DNA of 64,000 nt from Neopestalotiopsis rosae (lineage: Eukaryota; Ascomycota; Sordariomycetes; Amphisphaeriales; Sporocadaceae). This document shows, one piece after another, positions 1 through 12,591 of this stretch. Where the stretch lies: contig JALGAS010000002.1 in NCBI GenBank assembly GCA_023078685.1, positions 3,844,001 through 3,908,000 on the forward strand. The letters are read 5' to 3'. A program made the position numbers and the translations under genes. How positions within the stretch are numbered: the stretch's first letter is position 1; each line of letters starts with the position of its first letter. A model generated the notes under the pieces. The model worked only from the letters and a program-made list of their open reading frames with translations, did no database searches and was not told the DNA's origin.

Positions 1-3000
1 AACCCGCTGAAGGCAAGCAGAGCTGCAAGGCCAAACTCAAAACATATTGATAGTGCATGTAGCCTGAAGAGAGAGAAAACAAACACTTGAGACAAAACGA
101 GACAGCCGCATGCATCCTTCTACAAGAGTACTCACGACTCATAGTTACCTATTCACCTCCCGTCGGCGGCGTCTGATATCTAGTACAGAGTAGCGACCTC
201 CAATAAATCATTGAAACCAACCAGGAGTCTTCAACTAGAAAGCGTCTATCTGCCCACCACACAGTGCTGGAATGGATAGGACTCTTACGGATTCTGCCGT
301 GCGCAGGTCGGTGGTGGTACAAGTTTGCACGCATTCATCAATGAATAGCGGGGTCGGGCATCATCTAAAATAATAGAGTCGGTAGGGATCCAACTCCCCC
401 TCCATTTTGTTCTGTGCCACGGACACGCGGGGTGCAGCAATCCTCTTTACTCTGTCTGGAATAATCTGGGGATTTCCCAGAGCCTTGTTTATTACATAAC
501 AATCTGAATGACTACACTATTATGCCAGTTTATTGCACGTACCGTCTCCTCTCCATTAACAAGTATGATATTGCTGGCATCTAGTTACTGAGAGAACGAG
601 ACACCATGTGCATGTGGAGGCACATAAAAATCCCACCTAGGCCCCTACTGATTGTACACCAGTGAAGCAAAAGAATCCGACGCAGTTACAATAAAACGGT
701 GCGGCTACTGGTGAGCGAACAAGTACAGTAGCCTGCAATCTTGATAAACTTGCCTACATGAGAGAGGCATGTATGTAGCTCGAACATGCACCTTACTGCA
801 AGTCGACAGAGAATCAAGAAATGTGCAAAGTGCGTACCTACCTACTACTGTAGCATGGCAATCTCGAACAATCCAACCAATCCTGTTCCATGTACCGGAA
901 GGAATGACACGAATATCGGAGCGTGCCAATTCATGGTCGGGAGTCACGATGCATCAGTAGCCGGACCATGGACCGACCTGGCCATGGCATGTGTTAATAA
1001 AATGATTGTTTTATTTTATTTTATTTTTCCTCCTCCGCCTTTTCAACTAATCACTTTGCCCCACTGCACGACCGGGAGAAAACGTAGCCACTCCCGACGG
1101 GGCCCCCAAACGTGAGTGCACTTTTTCTCACGATACCCTCAGTCCTATAGGAAAGCCGAACACACATGGCCAGGTCTAGGCCCCCCTGGCCGTCGGCTTA
1201 CCAGAAAAGGGGCGGGACGCCGTTTTCTCACTCAATGTCTCAGTCGAGTATGGCCGCCATTGTGGCATCGTGAGGTCCGCTGGCGATCGAGGCATCTAGT
1301 CCTTTCCATTTAGTCCCCTGAAAACAAGAGCACGCATTATTGATAGAATGGCGAAGAAGAAAAATTTTCTTGCTCTCATTTGCCTGGTGCTCGAGTCGAG
1401 TCTGGCCGCCTAGCCGCCAACGTACGGACTCCAGCCATAGGGCTCTGGCTCTTGTCCAGTAAGTACATAGCTCAATGTAAGTGAACAAAGAGGAACGGTT
1501 ATTGTCTTAGCCACACGTTGAGGGGTCTTGAGCTAGGACCCCAAGAACTTCGAAGATCACCTAGTCGAGACATACCATGATATAAAAACTTCATGACGCA
1601 GGAACAAACGTCAAAGCATAATACAATACCCATCATCGATACGTGAGGGCACCAAGGCGTCTAGGAGTCTAGGATTCTTGGATTCTACCCCAAGGTTCAC
1701 GCTCACATCAGTCCGCAAAGGCAGTCGTACGAAGGATTCTCTCCGCAAAACACCATTCCCCATCTGGATCATCCTGCATCTCGACCTAGAGCGACCCTGG
1801 TTAGGCTGGATGCACTCATTGGCAGGGTTTTTGTCATGTCGCTGCGTGCGCAACTCCGTACGTACATGCGCTCTAGATAGTTCGCGAGTTCAGTCAGGGA
1901 GGATCTTTATTTCTGGCTTGACATTTGTAGGACAGCAAGCAGGACGCAGAACAAACCAGGGCATCACTCCAAGGGCCCGATGTCTTCTCCAATTCAGAGT
2001 CGCGCTCGGGAGCATTTCACTATTGTGAAGCAGAACAAATCCCGAAGCTACCATGTACTATACCCGCCGCTCATGAGCAACCCCTGCTTCCCGGCCTTTC
2101 ATGGGCAAGGGTGAAGCACGGAGAAGGACCTTTTTTCGTGCTGGGAACTTTGACTTGCAAAGCTACGAGAAAGTCTTGCTTGTCTTTGTGCCCGAAATAT
2201 GTTCTTATCCCCAGCCATAATAATAACAATAATAGACACGGATACGACAACACACTCCCCTATACTCAAAAGAGACTACATCTACATCAGACTACTTTCC
2301 ATAGTCGCCCAACACCATACCGCTTGTAGGTACATTTGGGAGGATGCTGACCTCCTAAAAACTCCTTCTCCGTACACTATACTCGTGCTACCGGCATCAG
2401 CTGGGGTTGTTTAGTTCTTCACTCCACCAAGCCATTCGCTTTACGTCACCTGAAGATCCCGGCCACAACTCCATAAGTCGTCTCTTTCAAGCGAGCCTCC
2501 TCCGAACGGAATCTCCAGTTGCAGATGGAGACCCGCCTACGCACACTACGTACCTTAATGGAATTATCTCCAAGGGGGTGCAGTTCCCACTTACATTACC
2601 GCTGATGCAGTGTAGATTTATTTGATCGACTATTCGAGCTTGAAGTTTCATTCGTCGCATGCGGCAACTTTAGCGAGAGAGAGTGAGAGACACAGGAAGA
2701 AAGAGACACAGGCTTTCCCGCTGCAAGCGCCTAACTCGATTCTCCTGGCTTGGGGAACGCCCAGTGATGGACTTGGACATCTACGTACACTACGCCGCAC
2801 TCCGTTGTTGCTCGTACCATGGAATGATTATTGATGGCCGGACATGTAATTGAATGCTCTTTTTTGCCACCTCCGGGAATTGGCCAGATCCAGGCCAGCT
2901 CAAACGACAGATATAATGGCCGGAATATTCCCATCGCGTAATAAGAATATGACTGACCGTATAGCGAGCAGCATTTAATCAGCAAGGTCTCGAAACGGAA

Positions 3001-3882
3001 ATTATCTCTGTTGGCTTGCGCGCAGCCCTTCGGCGCCACCAACGAACCGGTTGAGGTTTTTGTGACTGATCACTTATAATCAAATATAAGCTCGCAAACT
3101 CTAAACTCAACTGTTCGTTGCCAGAAAGTCATGGTTCAACCTTGTTCCCAGCAATCAAATCCCCTTTGACGGAAACTTTTTAGTTATTACAGATATGATT
3201 GACATCCCAGAGCCAAGAATCTCGACAATACATGAGCGACGTTGCGCCCCTGCTCCGTCGTCTTACTATGATAATGGCTCATACTAAATTGGAGTTGGGA
3301 CGAAACACCAAAGCCGAGGATATGTCACCATGGGTTTAGTAGTGCTACCTAACCTATTCCCTCTACTATGTAGTACTCCAGTCCTACCCAAACGCGATGA
3401 ACCGGGACGAAAGAAAAAAAAAAAGGGACTTCCACTACCACTACTACATAGTACCTACTGTTAGGGTGGGGAAAATATCTCTCTGGAGTATCTGCAGCCA
3501 GGTATGTCGAGAGATAGCCGAAGGATGAGCCACTTTAAGGCGCCGCGCCGATCGTGACGAAATCCCCCTTCCTCCCATACTCCAAGAATCCCCGACGAAT
3601 GGAGGAGGCAAGGCCCCCGGGTATCCATCTTAACACTTACGTACAGCAACATTTTTTCAGCCTCTGCCTTATTTTACTAGTGAGAAAGACATTGAGAGAA
3701 AGATGTATACATTGGGCAACAACTTCCGCCAAAAAAATTTGTGCAGATCACCGACGCTATTCGGCCGACTCCCGTTGGCGCGCGGCTGAAGATCATCACC
3801 GACATCATGCCTATTACAGAGTGATCTAGTGTAAGATGCAGGAAAAGCCAGAAGAAAAAAAAGTTCTTGGCTTTTTCTTTTG

Positions 3883-3914
3883 AAAGAGAGAGAGAGAGCG
3901 AGAGAAAGAGAGAG
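3883..3914. repeat. GA-rich simple repeat
   Basis: This is a run of GA dinucleotides with few interruptions. Just upstream, at about 3843-3876, is an imperfect inverted repeat: AAAAGCCAGAA pairs with TTCTTGGCTTTT around an A-rich loop. It lies in non-coding sequence. No function is implied. Confidence 0.8.
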
Positions 3915-4544
3915 CCTTCATCAAGCGCGAAATTTCTCCCCCTGGTGGCAACGAAACAGACGAAACCGAATATCTCGCACTCGCAGGTTTACTCTCTCTT
4001 GGGCCAAAGGATGAGGTATTAATCAAAAGCGACATACTGTGCCGAACCCGGATGTGACTTGGAAACGAGGGTATTATTTCATATATTGCAGCGGCATCAG
4101 CAAGGCAGTCATGGTAATATTTCTCCTCAGTAGTCGAGGGGCGCAATGTTGCAGTTCAGGGCCGCCGCATTGCACTTTGGCGATATTGATTTTTTATCTT
4201 CCGAGGCTGGTCTGATAGTGGTAAAGCTATGTACCTAGATTACGTATACACATGGGCAAAGAGAGTAGGAACCGCGCCGATTCGGTCTCACTTTTTGTTA
4301 CTACGTACTGCTACTACTACTGCTGCTCCTTCACGCTTGAACACCCCAGATTTCATAACCATTTTTCTTTTGATGACCCCACGGTTGCATTCTGCCCTGG
4401 CACCTCGAACGGCACGTTCTCATGTTGTGATTGGTCTTTTATTTCCGCAGAAATGAACGTACACTTAGATTACCACACCCCATGAGAAAAAGATACAACC
4501 CATCCATTCATTTGTTCCCAATCCCCATCCCCATCCAGATTTCA

Positions 4545-4579
4545 AGTCCAGTCCAGTCCAGTCCAGTTCTGTCCAGTCC
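4545..4579. repeat. AGTCC pentanucleotide microsatellite
   Basis: Four perfect tandem copies of AGTCC (4545-4564) are followed by a degenerate copy and another perfect unit. The repeat lies inside the gene-poor left interval. A 5-nt unit would shift any reading frame, which agrees with a non-coding location. Confidence 0.85.
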
Positions 4580-7293
4580 TCCCCCCCTCGCGTTCCCTAT
4601 CTTTTTTCTTTGGTCCTGAAGAAAGCCGCAACCCACACCCCTCAACACCTTGAATTTTTTGCTGGGTTTTCTGCTTTGGTTTTGGCTTGGGCTTGTACTT
4701 TTTTTCCTTTGGGGCGTGATACTCCCAGGGGAGGAGGAGGAATCTGTCCGACATTAAACCTTGTTCCCGCTTTGGCACGGCATATCTCGCGCCTTTTTTT
4801 CTCTTTCGATACTACCCGATCGAACGGCCCTATCGGAGTACCTTGAAATAGTAGATAAAAAGTTCGCAGATAGGGGTTGGAGGCAATACATGTGGTCCCC
4901 CGTCCATTATTTCGATTATCTCAGTCAATTTATTACGCGTATATATGTATTATACAACTTGTAATAAGGTAGGGGCATAGAAGCGAGGGAGGGTGACATT
5001 TCTCGTTGAGCTTTGGTCCCTACTTTGCCACAGAGATTGTGGGAAGTCGGGGTTTGATATTGTACTGATATCAAGATTAGAGGATCAAACTTGCCTTGCT
5101 GCTTGCGGCGCAAGTTCATGATAGCGATTTTTCATTCTATATGTCCATATCTTCCTTGGACCACAGACTGGTAGCGCTGAACTGTAAAAGCTTGGATAGT
5201 CAGTGTGCCAAAATTGCATATACCTAATCTGGGAGAAGCTACTCTTCCATATTCGTGCTTGATGCGGCCAAGTGAATCTGGAGGCCCAAAGGCCAACAGA
5301 GCTTTTCGAACAGATTTCGCTTTTCCAGATGGGCCCTGCTTGGATCCGGAACGGACGGCTAACATGTTGAAAGGGGTGCACATGCATTGAATAGAGACAA
5401 AATAGTGACGACAAGAAAAGTCGACCCCATGTGATGTATTTTTTGGCAACCACCCTGATCGTAACAAGAGACAAAACAACACCCCTTTTTTTCTGCGAAA
5501 GATGCTGTGTGATTCACAAAAGGATTGGGAAACCTTGGTTTTGATAGAAGGTTGAGATGACCGCGGGGTGTGCCATGACGACTTCTCTTTTCCCTTGTTG
5601 ACTTTCATGCACAAGCCACACCCATATATCTCCTTTGATTCAACGTTACTCGAAAGAAAAGTATCGCGGTCTCTTCTCGGCGTACGAGGAGAGTTTATCG
5701 ACGGCCACCTACACTCCCCAAGGTCCCCACACAGCCACACTTTTGTTATATTCGGGGTAGGTCATATGGCTTGCCAGAGTCCCTCCCAAACACACACTCT
5801 TTCAGTGTAGAGAAACGATAACTTGGAACAAAAGACGCGGCAAGGTCTATGTAATCATGGCCGCGACTCCAAATCTCTGGAGGACCCCTTTCCATCTTGG
5901 GGTCTCTTTGTGTTTCCCCAAAAAGCTGGATCATCAATCACAAGCCACTTTAGAGGCAAGAAAGCCAAGAACCTTCTCCCCCTCAAGACCCCTTCCTTCG
6001 CATTTGCCGTTCTAGGTAGGGGTGTGTGTGGAAGGGAGAGGCTTGAAGGGGGAAGAAGGAAAAAAGGGGTGGCGGTGGTTCAAGGTAGCCCTTTGCCTTT
6101 TTTTGCTTCTTTACTCTCAAGTCGTACGACTATCTCCATTATGCAAGATAAAGCTTCGGGTATCGAACAATAGGACCAAAGTATAAAAAGAAGCAAGGAG
6201 CAAAAAAACCAGGCTTGTTCCCGCTCTCCCGCACCCTCGTCTCCTGTCTCCTTTCAAGGGACGTGGTGTAATCTCCATGACAAATTCTGTACGTACTCGC
6301 AAAACTCTGTATGGCTCAGACTGGATTGGGATGTGTCTCTCTCCCGTATATGTGTGTGTGACTCAGCAGTCGGGACCCTTTTCTCTTCAGAGTAGATTTG
6401 AAAAAGACTTGCCCCCTACATGAGCCAATCATCTGAATTTCGGGACTGCTCAGGGCTCACATGTATGTCTCTCGTGTCATGTAGGGGCGGCGGGCATTAA
6501 GCTTTTCGTCTCTTCTGTGCGTTTTTCTTGACAAGTCCCTTTGGTATGAAACAAAAATGTTCAACAAGATTCATCTAGACACATTCTTATTTGTGATGGA
6601 TAACGGGAAACGGTCCACTGAGGTGGTGTAAACTCGTCCTTTTTTTTCCTTTACGGCCGCCGAGAGGCAGAAACCCAGATCCCTTGTTGTGCATGAATAG
6701 AAACATTTTCGGCATACATGATGCAGGTGGTACAAGACTCGGGCCGTGATCGACCTCCCTCTCATGAGGTAAAAACATGATTCGGGCCCAGATCAAGAGA
6801 GTGCTGTAGAGGCACGAGAAAAGTGGCAGCTGTCACCTTGAGTTTCATGGCGTGCTATCCGAAACTGTATGCTCTGCCACAAATGCACACTGCCAACCCT
6901 CACAAACACCTTTGCTTCAACCACTTATCAACTCCCCTTGCGTACTTTGATGTTGATCTTTTGGTTCTGGATCTTTTCTCTGCCGAACGGATATCTTATC
7001 ACGACGGTGCCTTGAAGGCATGTCGTCTTTGTCCGACAGACAGTTCATGGCTGGACCTCGTATCATTCCTAATGGCCGTACGAAACTTTTTCCCTTCTCT
7101 CCCAGAACGGCACGATACGAAGGACTATCATAGGCAACATGCCTTCGTCTATAGTACTTTTGAATAATCAACGTTCAAGCCCCTAAACATACCCGACGTC
7201 CTCCATTCAAGCAAAATCGCCATCGGCGTACTATTGTCTTTTCCTCCCGTGACAAGAAGAGATACGACCCGTTTTCCTTGATTGACAAGGAAA

Positions 7294-8244
7294 TCAGTAG
7301 TAGTACCTCCTGACGTAGGGCGGATCCAGCAGCTCCAGGGCGTGCTGGCGCCCCAGCGCCTCGATGCGCACGCGCGCCTGCGTGGCCTCGAGGATCTCGC
7401 GCGCGTTGGCCTCGGCGGTGCGCCGCGCGACCTCGACGCGGCGGCGCACGGGCTCCGGCATGGCCGCGGGCAGACAGGCTCGTGGTAAGGGACCCAGGTG
7501 CGGCCAGATGCGGTACGCGGCCAGCACGGCGTTGATGCCCCGGTGCGCGAGCATCGGGTCCGAGGCGTACTCTACGGCCAGCAGGTCGGTCAGGCCGCGC
7601 TGCGAGAGGAGCGGTCGTCCCCCAAAGGGGAGTTGTTGTCGCCCCGGGGCTCGTGTGATCACCTTGTGGTCAAAGGACCAGGCCTCGCAGGTCGCCTTGA
7701 GCTCGGCGTCGGCAATGTCCTCGGGGGCGAACATGAAGTTGCCCTTGAGGTTTGATTTCCCTGTTCGAGGTGGTGGAAGATCTAGTCAGCTCTATGTTTT
7801 GTAGAAATGGTAAACTATCCAGTCCTTTCAACTCGAATATACGCTGAGACGTAGAGATTCTCTAAAAGTCTGTTGATTCGATAATCACTTACAAATATTC
7901 TCATGAAACTCGCTCAAGTCGAGAAAATTCGACAAAGTCTCTGGCGGTATGTATCCCGTCCTTTGAGGATCAAGACGCGAGAATATGATAGCCATGAGCT
8001 GCTCAAACAGCGGCGTCGGTTGGCCATCTGCATAGAAAAGGTCTGACCACTGACTTGGCTGTCCCGGAGGTCCCGCGTAGGAACTCTGCCCAGGACGTGA
8101 ACCAAAAGTTTGCGGTGGTGGCCCGGAGGGAATATACTGTCCTTGTTGCTGTTGGATGCCCGGTCTCGGTGGCAGAGGTGGATTCGCCGGCGTTCTCAAC
8201 TCGTATCCCGGTGGCCGGGGAGGGATTGGTGGTGGAATGTCCAT
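7294..8244 (-). CDS. DUF7514-type proline-rich protein
   Basis: There are two exons, 8244-7893 and 7760-7294, with a 132 bp intron (GTAAGT donor, CAG acceptor, phase 1). The splice creates a Trp codon and yields ...FHENIWKSNLKGNFMF..., a junction that reads naturally across both exons. The product is about 272 residues. The first 70 or so are rich in proline and glycine (PPPIPPRPPGYEL). The following block, with SDLFYADGQPTPLFEQLM and a Leu-rich stretch, resembles the fungal domain of unknown function DUF7514 as I remember it. The C-terminal half has many Arg and Ala and is very GC-rich (7310-7600). The start is placed at MDIPPPIPP; an in-frame Met 23 codons upstream is possible but less likely. 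Polyproline N-termini often bind SH3 or WW domains, but function is unknown. Confidence 0.75.
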
Positions 8245-8778
8245 TATTAGCAATAATTGGTGGCTCTTCTTCTTATTATTCACAGCGCAGCAATCAAAAC
8301 CTTCGCAAAACACCTTTCGAAAGTAGATTCCTCCGGATCAGACGAGAATCAAGAACAAAGGGAAACGGTCCAAAATGTACTTATTATCAAATGTCCATCA
8401 ACGTGACCTCAGCCGCACCTACAATGGGAATTCCAGCTTCATAGTCAATATTCAAACGGTCACGACGTGTCAAAAGAGGCACGCTCAGTCCTCAAATGCA
8501 GCACTCGTACCATAAACATGGCTGGGACTCGTGATAGGACCGCTTGCTGTGCCAAGCCACTGATTGTTGAAATGCATTTCAGCTGGCTATACCCAGATAG
8601 CTCAGCTCAGCATCTGCGATGGCGGAATTGGTCCGCCATCAATGAAGGTGCGGCTGAATCCAGCATTCTTCTCGCGAGTGCCGGAGCTTCATGAACGATC
8701 TGTGTGCACTAATTTGATCAAATGGTATTCTGGCTAACGTAAAGGGCCCTAATGCCTCGAGGTCCCGTCTTTTATACT
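8245..8778. other. Intergenic spacer
   Basis: This spacer lies between the 5' end of the DUF7514-type gene and the 3' end of VPS11, both on the minus strand. It should contain the VPS11 3' UTR and the promoter of the DUF7514-type gene. I see no coding sequence in it. Confidence 0.6.
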
Positions 8779-11700
8779 CTATTCTGGTACTGTCACGCTT
8801 GACATAACGCCCTGTGAAAACCACCTAGCCACCGTCTTAAACCTCTCATCACCTTTGCCTTTACTGAGGTCGTCCTTGAACAGATCATGGCGATCCGCTC
8901 TCTCTTCCTGACTCTGCTTCATGGCACGCACCGTCATGTTGCTACTTGCACATAATGGGCACTCCGTCTCTGCACTATCGCCCCCTCGCTTCAGACAGCG
9001 CTGGTGGAAACTGTGCTTGCAAAGGAAGTGTACAACCGGCAATTCCAACGGAGCGCCACAACCGGGACACCGCTGGGCTTGGAAAACCTCAGGCATTGTG
9101 CCCAGCTTTGCAATCTCTGCGCGTTTGTCCTCTGTCTCTTTTCGGAAGGAATTAATCTGGCGTCGGTTTGCAGCAATCTCGCGACGCTCCCTCGATATAG
9201 TCTCTTGCAGATATGGTTTGATCATTCCCATTGTTGCCACTGCGTTGGCTCCCAGTGTCTGAATCACTTGCAGTGGAGCCATCAAGCTATCTTCATCGAT
9301 GCGCCGCAGGACGTTGGCAAGCTCCTCCGGACCAGCCTCTTCCAGGATCTTTGTATCGGACGTAAAGTATGCAAGTGCGGCAGGGTACAGTTGCGGTTCA
9401 TCGGGGCCGTATTTGCGAAGTGCTTTGATGGCACCGCGCGTATCCTTGGCACTGGTGTAAGAGCGGAAAATATCAAAGAGCAGACCGGATTGCTCCTTTA
9501 CCAACGTAGTGCCATCTCTGAAATCAGACAGGTGAGAGAGAAGCAGGACATTGGAGTTTTCGATGGGCAGATCGCGCCCAGAGATGAGCCTTTTGGCCTT
9601 TTGTTCCCATTCCTCCCTGTCCTCTCCCTTCTTTTCACTGGCCTTGTGCAAGTACATCTCAAAGAGCGTAGTATATACGTCCGACTTATTCGAGTCCTTG
9701 AGCGATTCGTCCTTCATGTATGCTTCAAGGAATGTGATGAACTCGTCGGGATGATCAATGAAGGAGGAGAAGGCTGTCCGGGGTGCTGGAGGTGTATATT
9801 TTGGCGGCTCAATCAGATCGGGGTCGATGACATTCATATTCCCAACTCCTTGCTCTTTGGTCCCTGCGGTTGATGGGCTGGCAATCGAGGAAGTATTCAT
9901 GTAAGGAAGTGGTAGCAGATTTGTGAGATTGTGGACGGCGCTCGCAGTGCCTGCTGCCAGACCCCCGAGTGCATTCCCCAACGGCGTGCCATTGGCAACC
10001 TCCTCTACTTGGGGCACTTGAATCATTGGTCGATACTTTCCAGTGTAGTAATCTATAAACAACTGCGTGGTTTCCGTCGGGCAGTGTTCTATCAGCACCC
10101 GCGCGTACTTCAAAAGGGCAGAATACGCCTAATTTTATTAGCAAAACACCACTACACCAAGTGTGCGATTGCATCAGACTTACAGCTTCAGGTTCCAGAT
10201 GCCAAATGAAATGCAGGGCATCAGTATAGCTCTTGGAGTCCTCAATGAGTATGTCGACTACCAGCTCGTTCTCGCCGTGCTTAGTTGCGAGATATGCAGC
10301 CTGCTCATAGTAGCCACCCTGTCTACACATGGCAATGGCTGTGTCTGTATCGAATTTGAGGTCGCCTTCTGATTTGATGAACTTTTCAAGCTTTTCCACA
10401 TCTTTCAACTTGGCGTAACAGTTGAGAAGCAATGTCGTGTGGTCAGCTGTTGCTTTGTGGTGCTCGTGGAGCTCCTCTAAATACTGAATGAGATTATGTA
10501 TGCGTTGGGTATCAAGAAACTTGATATTGTTAGTTATTGGCAAGATACACGAGCAGTGGGGAGTTCTTACTTTGCGAATGACCTGGGATGGTTCTGTACT
10601 ATCGATAGCCTGAATATATTGGGCCATGGCACTTTCATAGTCTCCCTTTTGGTACAGGTGATCACCATACTTTCGATAAATGACGTTTTGTTGTTGCTCG
10701 TCCATGCCAGCTTTCTTGGCCAAGTTGATGGCGAGAGGATAGAGGTTTCGGTGGTAAAGCAAGTCCAACTTTTGTTGTAGAGATCTTTCATGATATCTGT
10801 GAATCTAGTAAATCATTAGCATATTCCGAATGAATCAAGATTTTATCAAATCTGTCATACTTTTCCGTCCAGGGTCAAAATGAACAAGTCACCCCAGATC
10901 TCGAAAAGAGCTTGGGGTTTCGAGATTAAAGCTTGCGTGTGTGCAATAATCTGCAAGGTAGGATCGATCAAGGTAAAGTTGGACACACTGAAGAGCGTGT
11001 CGGCACCTCCGCTGCCAAAGCGCCGGCGCAGGTTGTCCGAGTCGCCATTCTTTGACGATGCTGGCGGAGAGACTAGAGCGACATAGTTCTGATACGTGGC
11101 AGCCAATGTCGTTGTTCCGTCGTTTGCAAAGCATAGTCCTCGGCCGTCGAGGTTGTAGTAGTAGACGGCATCGTCTCTGACCACAATAATATCTCCCGTC
11201 TTCTTGTTGAGCGTCATGCATCCTACAGCGCAGCCCGAGTCCTCGACGGTCTTGGCAGGTTGGCCTTGTCCTCTACCGTTTACAACAACCTTAAGCAATC
11301 GGGCGGTTGTTGCGACAAACAGTGTAGTAACCTTTGCCTCGGACACGAACTCGACGCCCGTCACTGGTTCCTCCGAGTCGTGTACGGTACGTTGTTTGGT
11401 TCCTCGGTCGTGGATAAGGTCGCCGCGGATGAGCGTTACGGAACCGTTGGCGAACCCGACGGCAACCTGCGACAGATCGTCCTCGGCCGTAAAGGCAGAA
11501 ATAGGAAACTGCTTGCGGCCGTTGTTGATGTTCAGCGTGCTCAGGCATGTGGGCAACCCCGTCTTCTTAACCGGTTTATCCAGCGCCCATACTTTGAGCA
11601 CCGGCTCGTTGCTCAGGTCCTCGGCGACGGTCACCAACAGACTGGTGCCCTCGACCTGGCGCATGTGGGTGATTCTGCCTGCATCGTGCGCCTGGAAGCT

Positions 11701-11964
11701 GCGGGCAATCTTCCAACTGGCCCCGATGATGCGAACATATCCATCAAAGGTACCGAGGAACAGGCTGTCGGAGCCGGAGCAAACGCTCGATATCTCGTTG
11801 TTCTCGAAGAAGGATCGTGTCTCGTCGTCGCCAAACTTGACCTGGCTAACTTCGAAGAAATCGAATGCTTTCCACTGCGCGTCTCTCGTTAGCTAAAGGT
11901 GATCGGCGGGAATGGCCTGGAAAGGCCAGTGATCGGTCATCGGACATACCATAAGCAAAGCCAT
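8779..11964 (-). CDS. VPS11: Vacuolar protein sorting protein 11 (Pep5)
   Basis: This is a core subunit of the HOPS and CORVET tethering complexes, which drive fusion at endosomes and the vacuole. There are five exons: 11964-11950, 11874-10861, 10804-10571, 10519-10184 and 10128-8779; introns are 75, 56, 51 and 55 bp. The product is about 982 residues, normal for the family. The N-terminal third is a beta-propeller-like region containing WKAFDFFEV. A helical-repeat middle follows, starting at the family-typical block RYHERSLQQKLDLLYHRNLY. Near the C-terminus is a RING-H2 finger (C-x2-C ... C-x-H-x2-H-x2-C ... C-x2-C, about 9065-8945). The first exon is only 15 nt. An alternative acceptor 18 nt upstream would add six residues; the shorter form MALLMWKAFDFF fits the fungal N-terminus better. 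Confidence 0.93.
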
Positions 11965-12591
11965 GGTCAGTACTTGGTTTGTTGAAGGGCCAAACTTGGC
12001 AGCATGCTGATATGCGACAGCCCTCCAGATGCTAAATGTAGGGAAGCTCCCAGTGGTGATATGGCTCCCAACTGTCTGTCGTCACTGGCTGCGAGGGTGA
12101 CCTGTGTGGAGCTCGCAGCTAACCTAGCTCCCCAGCATGCTGCCAGGTGTTTAGTGGCGGTGTCCCTCCCCATCCCACTATCTTGGGCAGTAACGTGGCG
12201 CGTGCCTGCACTACAGTTGGGGCATAATGTAACTATAATCTGCAGGCTCTACAATAACAACCGGGTCATTTAACAACAAATACAGGCAACAAAATGGCAC
12301 AAGACATCGGTATACTCTCGATTTGAGTATCACCGCACCATGATGAGAGATCTTAGTTCCTTACTCACCATGTCCTGTGTTTCGGAATTTTACAAAGATG
12401 GTCAAATTCAATGGTAGTATTCATAATGCACGGTCTGGTCACCAGGCGGGAACAATGAATGAATGAATATCTTCATATACTCGTCATGCTAACTCCATAA
12501 ATGGTATCAAGCTACATTTGCTTCACTTCTTTATACTGAGATTTTACAATTTTTACTTTCTTATCATTATCATTGGACCAATTTCCAGTCC
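11965..12591. other. Intergenic spacer
   Basis: This is the promoter side of VPS11 and the 3' side of the dioxygenase gene. It includes a short GAATGAAT run near 12452-12466. I see no gene. Confidence 0.6.

Larger units (their letters stand above)
1..7293. other. Gene-poor interval, no supported gene
   Basis: No reading frame here looks like protein. The longest (a 202-codon frame on the minus strand at 5132-5740) has no recognisable motif and an irregular composition rich in Cys, Arg and Ser, as expected of a chance frame. I also looked for short exons joined by GTRAGT donors and CTAAC-type branch sites and could not build a convincing chain. The interval holds simple repeats: a TTTTA run near 1008-1028, a GA tract at 3883-3914 and an AGTCC run at 4545-4579. 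It also has many C/T-rich stretches, for example at 4500-4820 and 5950-6260, of the kind found in fungal promoters and long 5' leaders. A non-coding transcript or the leader of a gene beyond the left edge is possible but not demonstrable. Confidence 0.6.

Noticed and set aside
5132..5740. 202-codon minus-strand frame in the left interval
   Set aside because: Composition is irregular, there is no motif, no plausible start context, and an overlapping frame is equally open. It is most likely chance.
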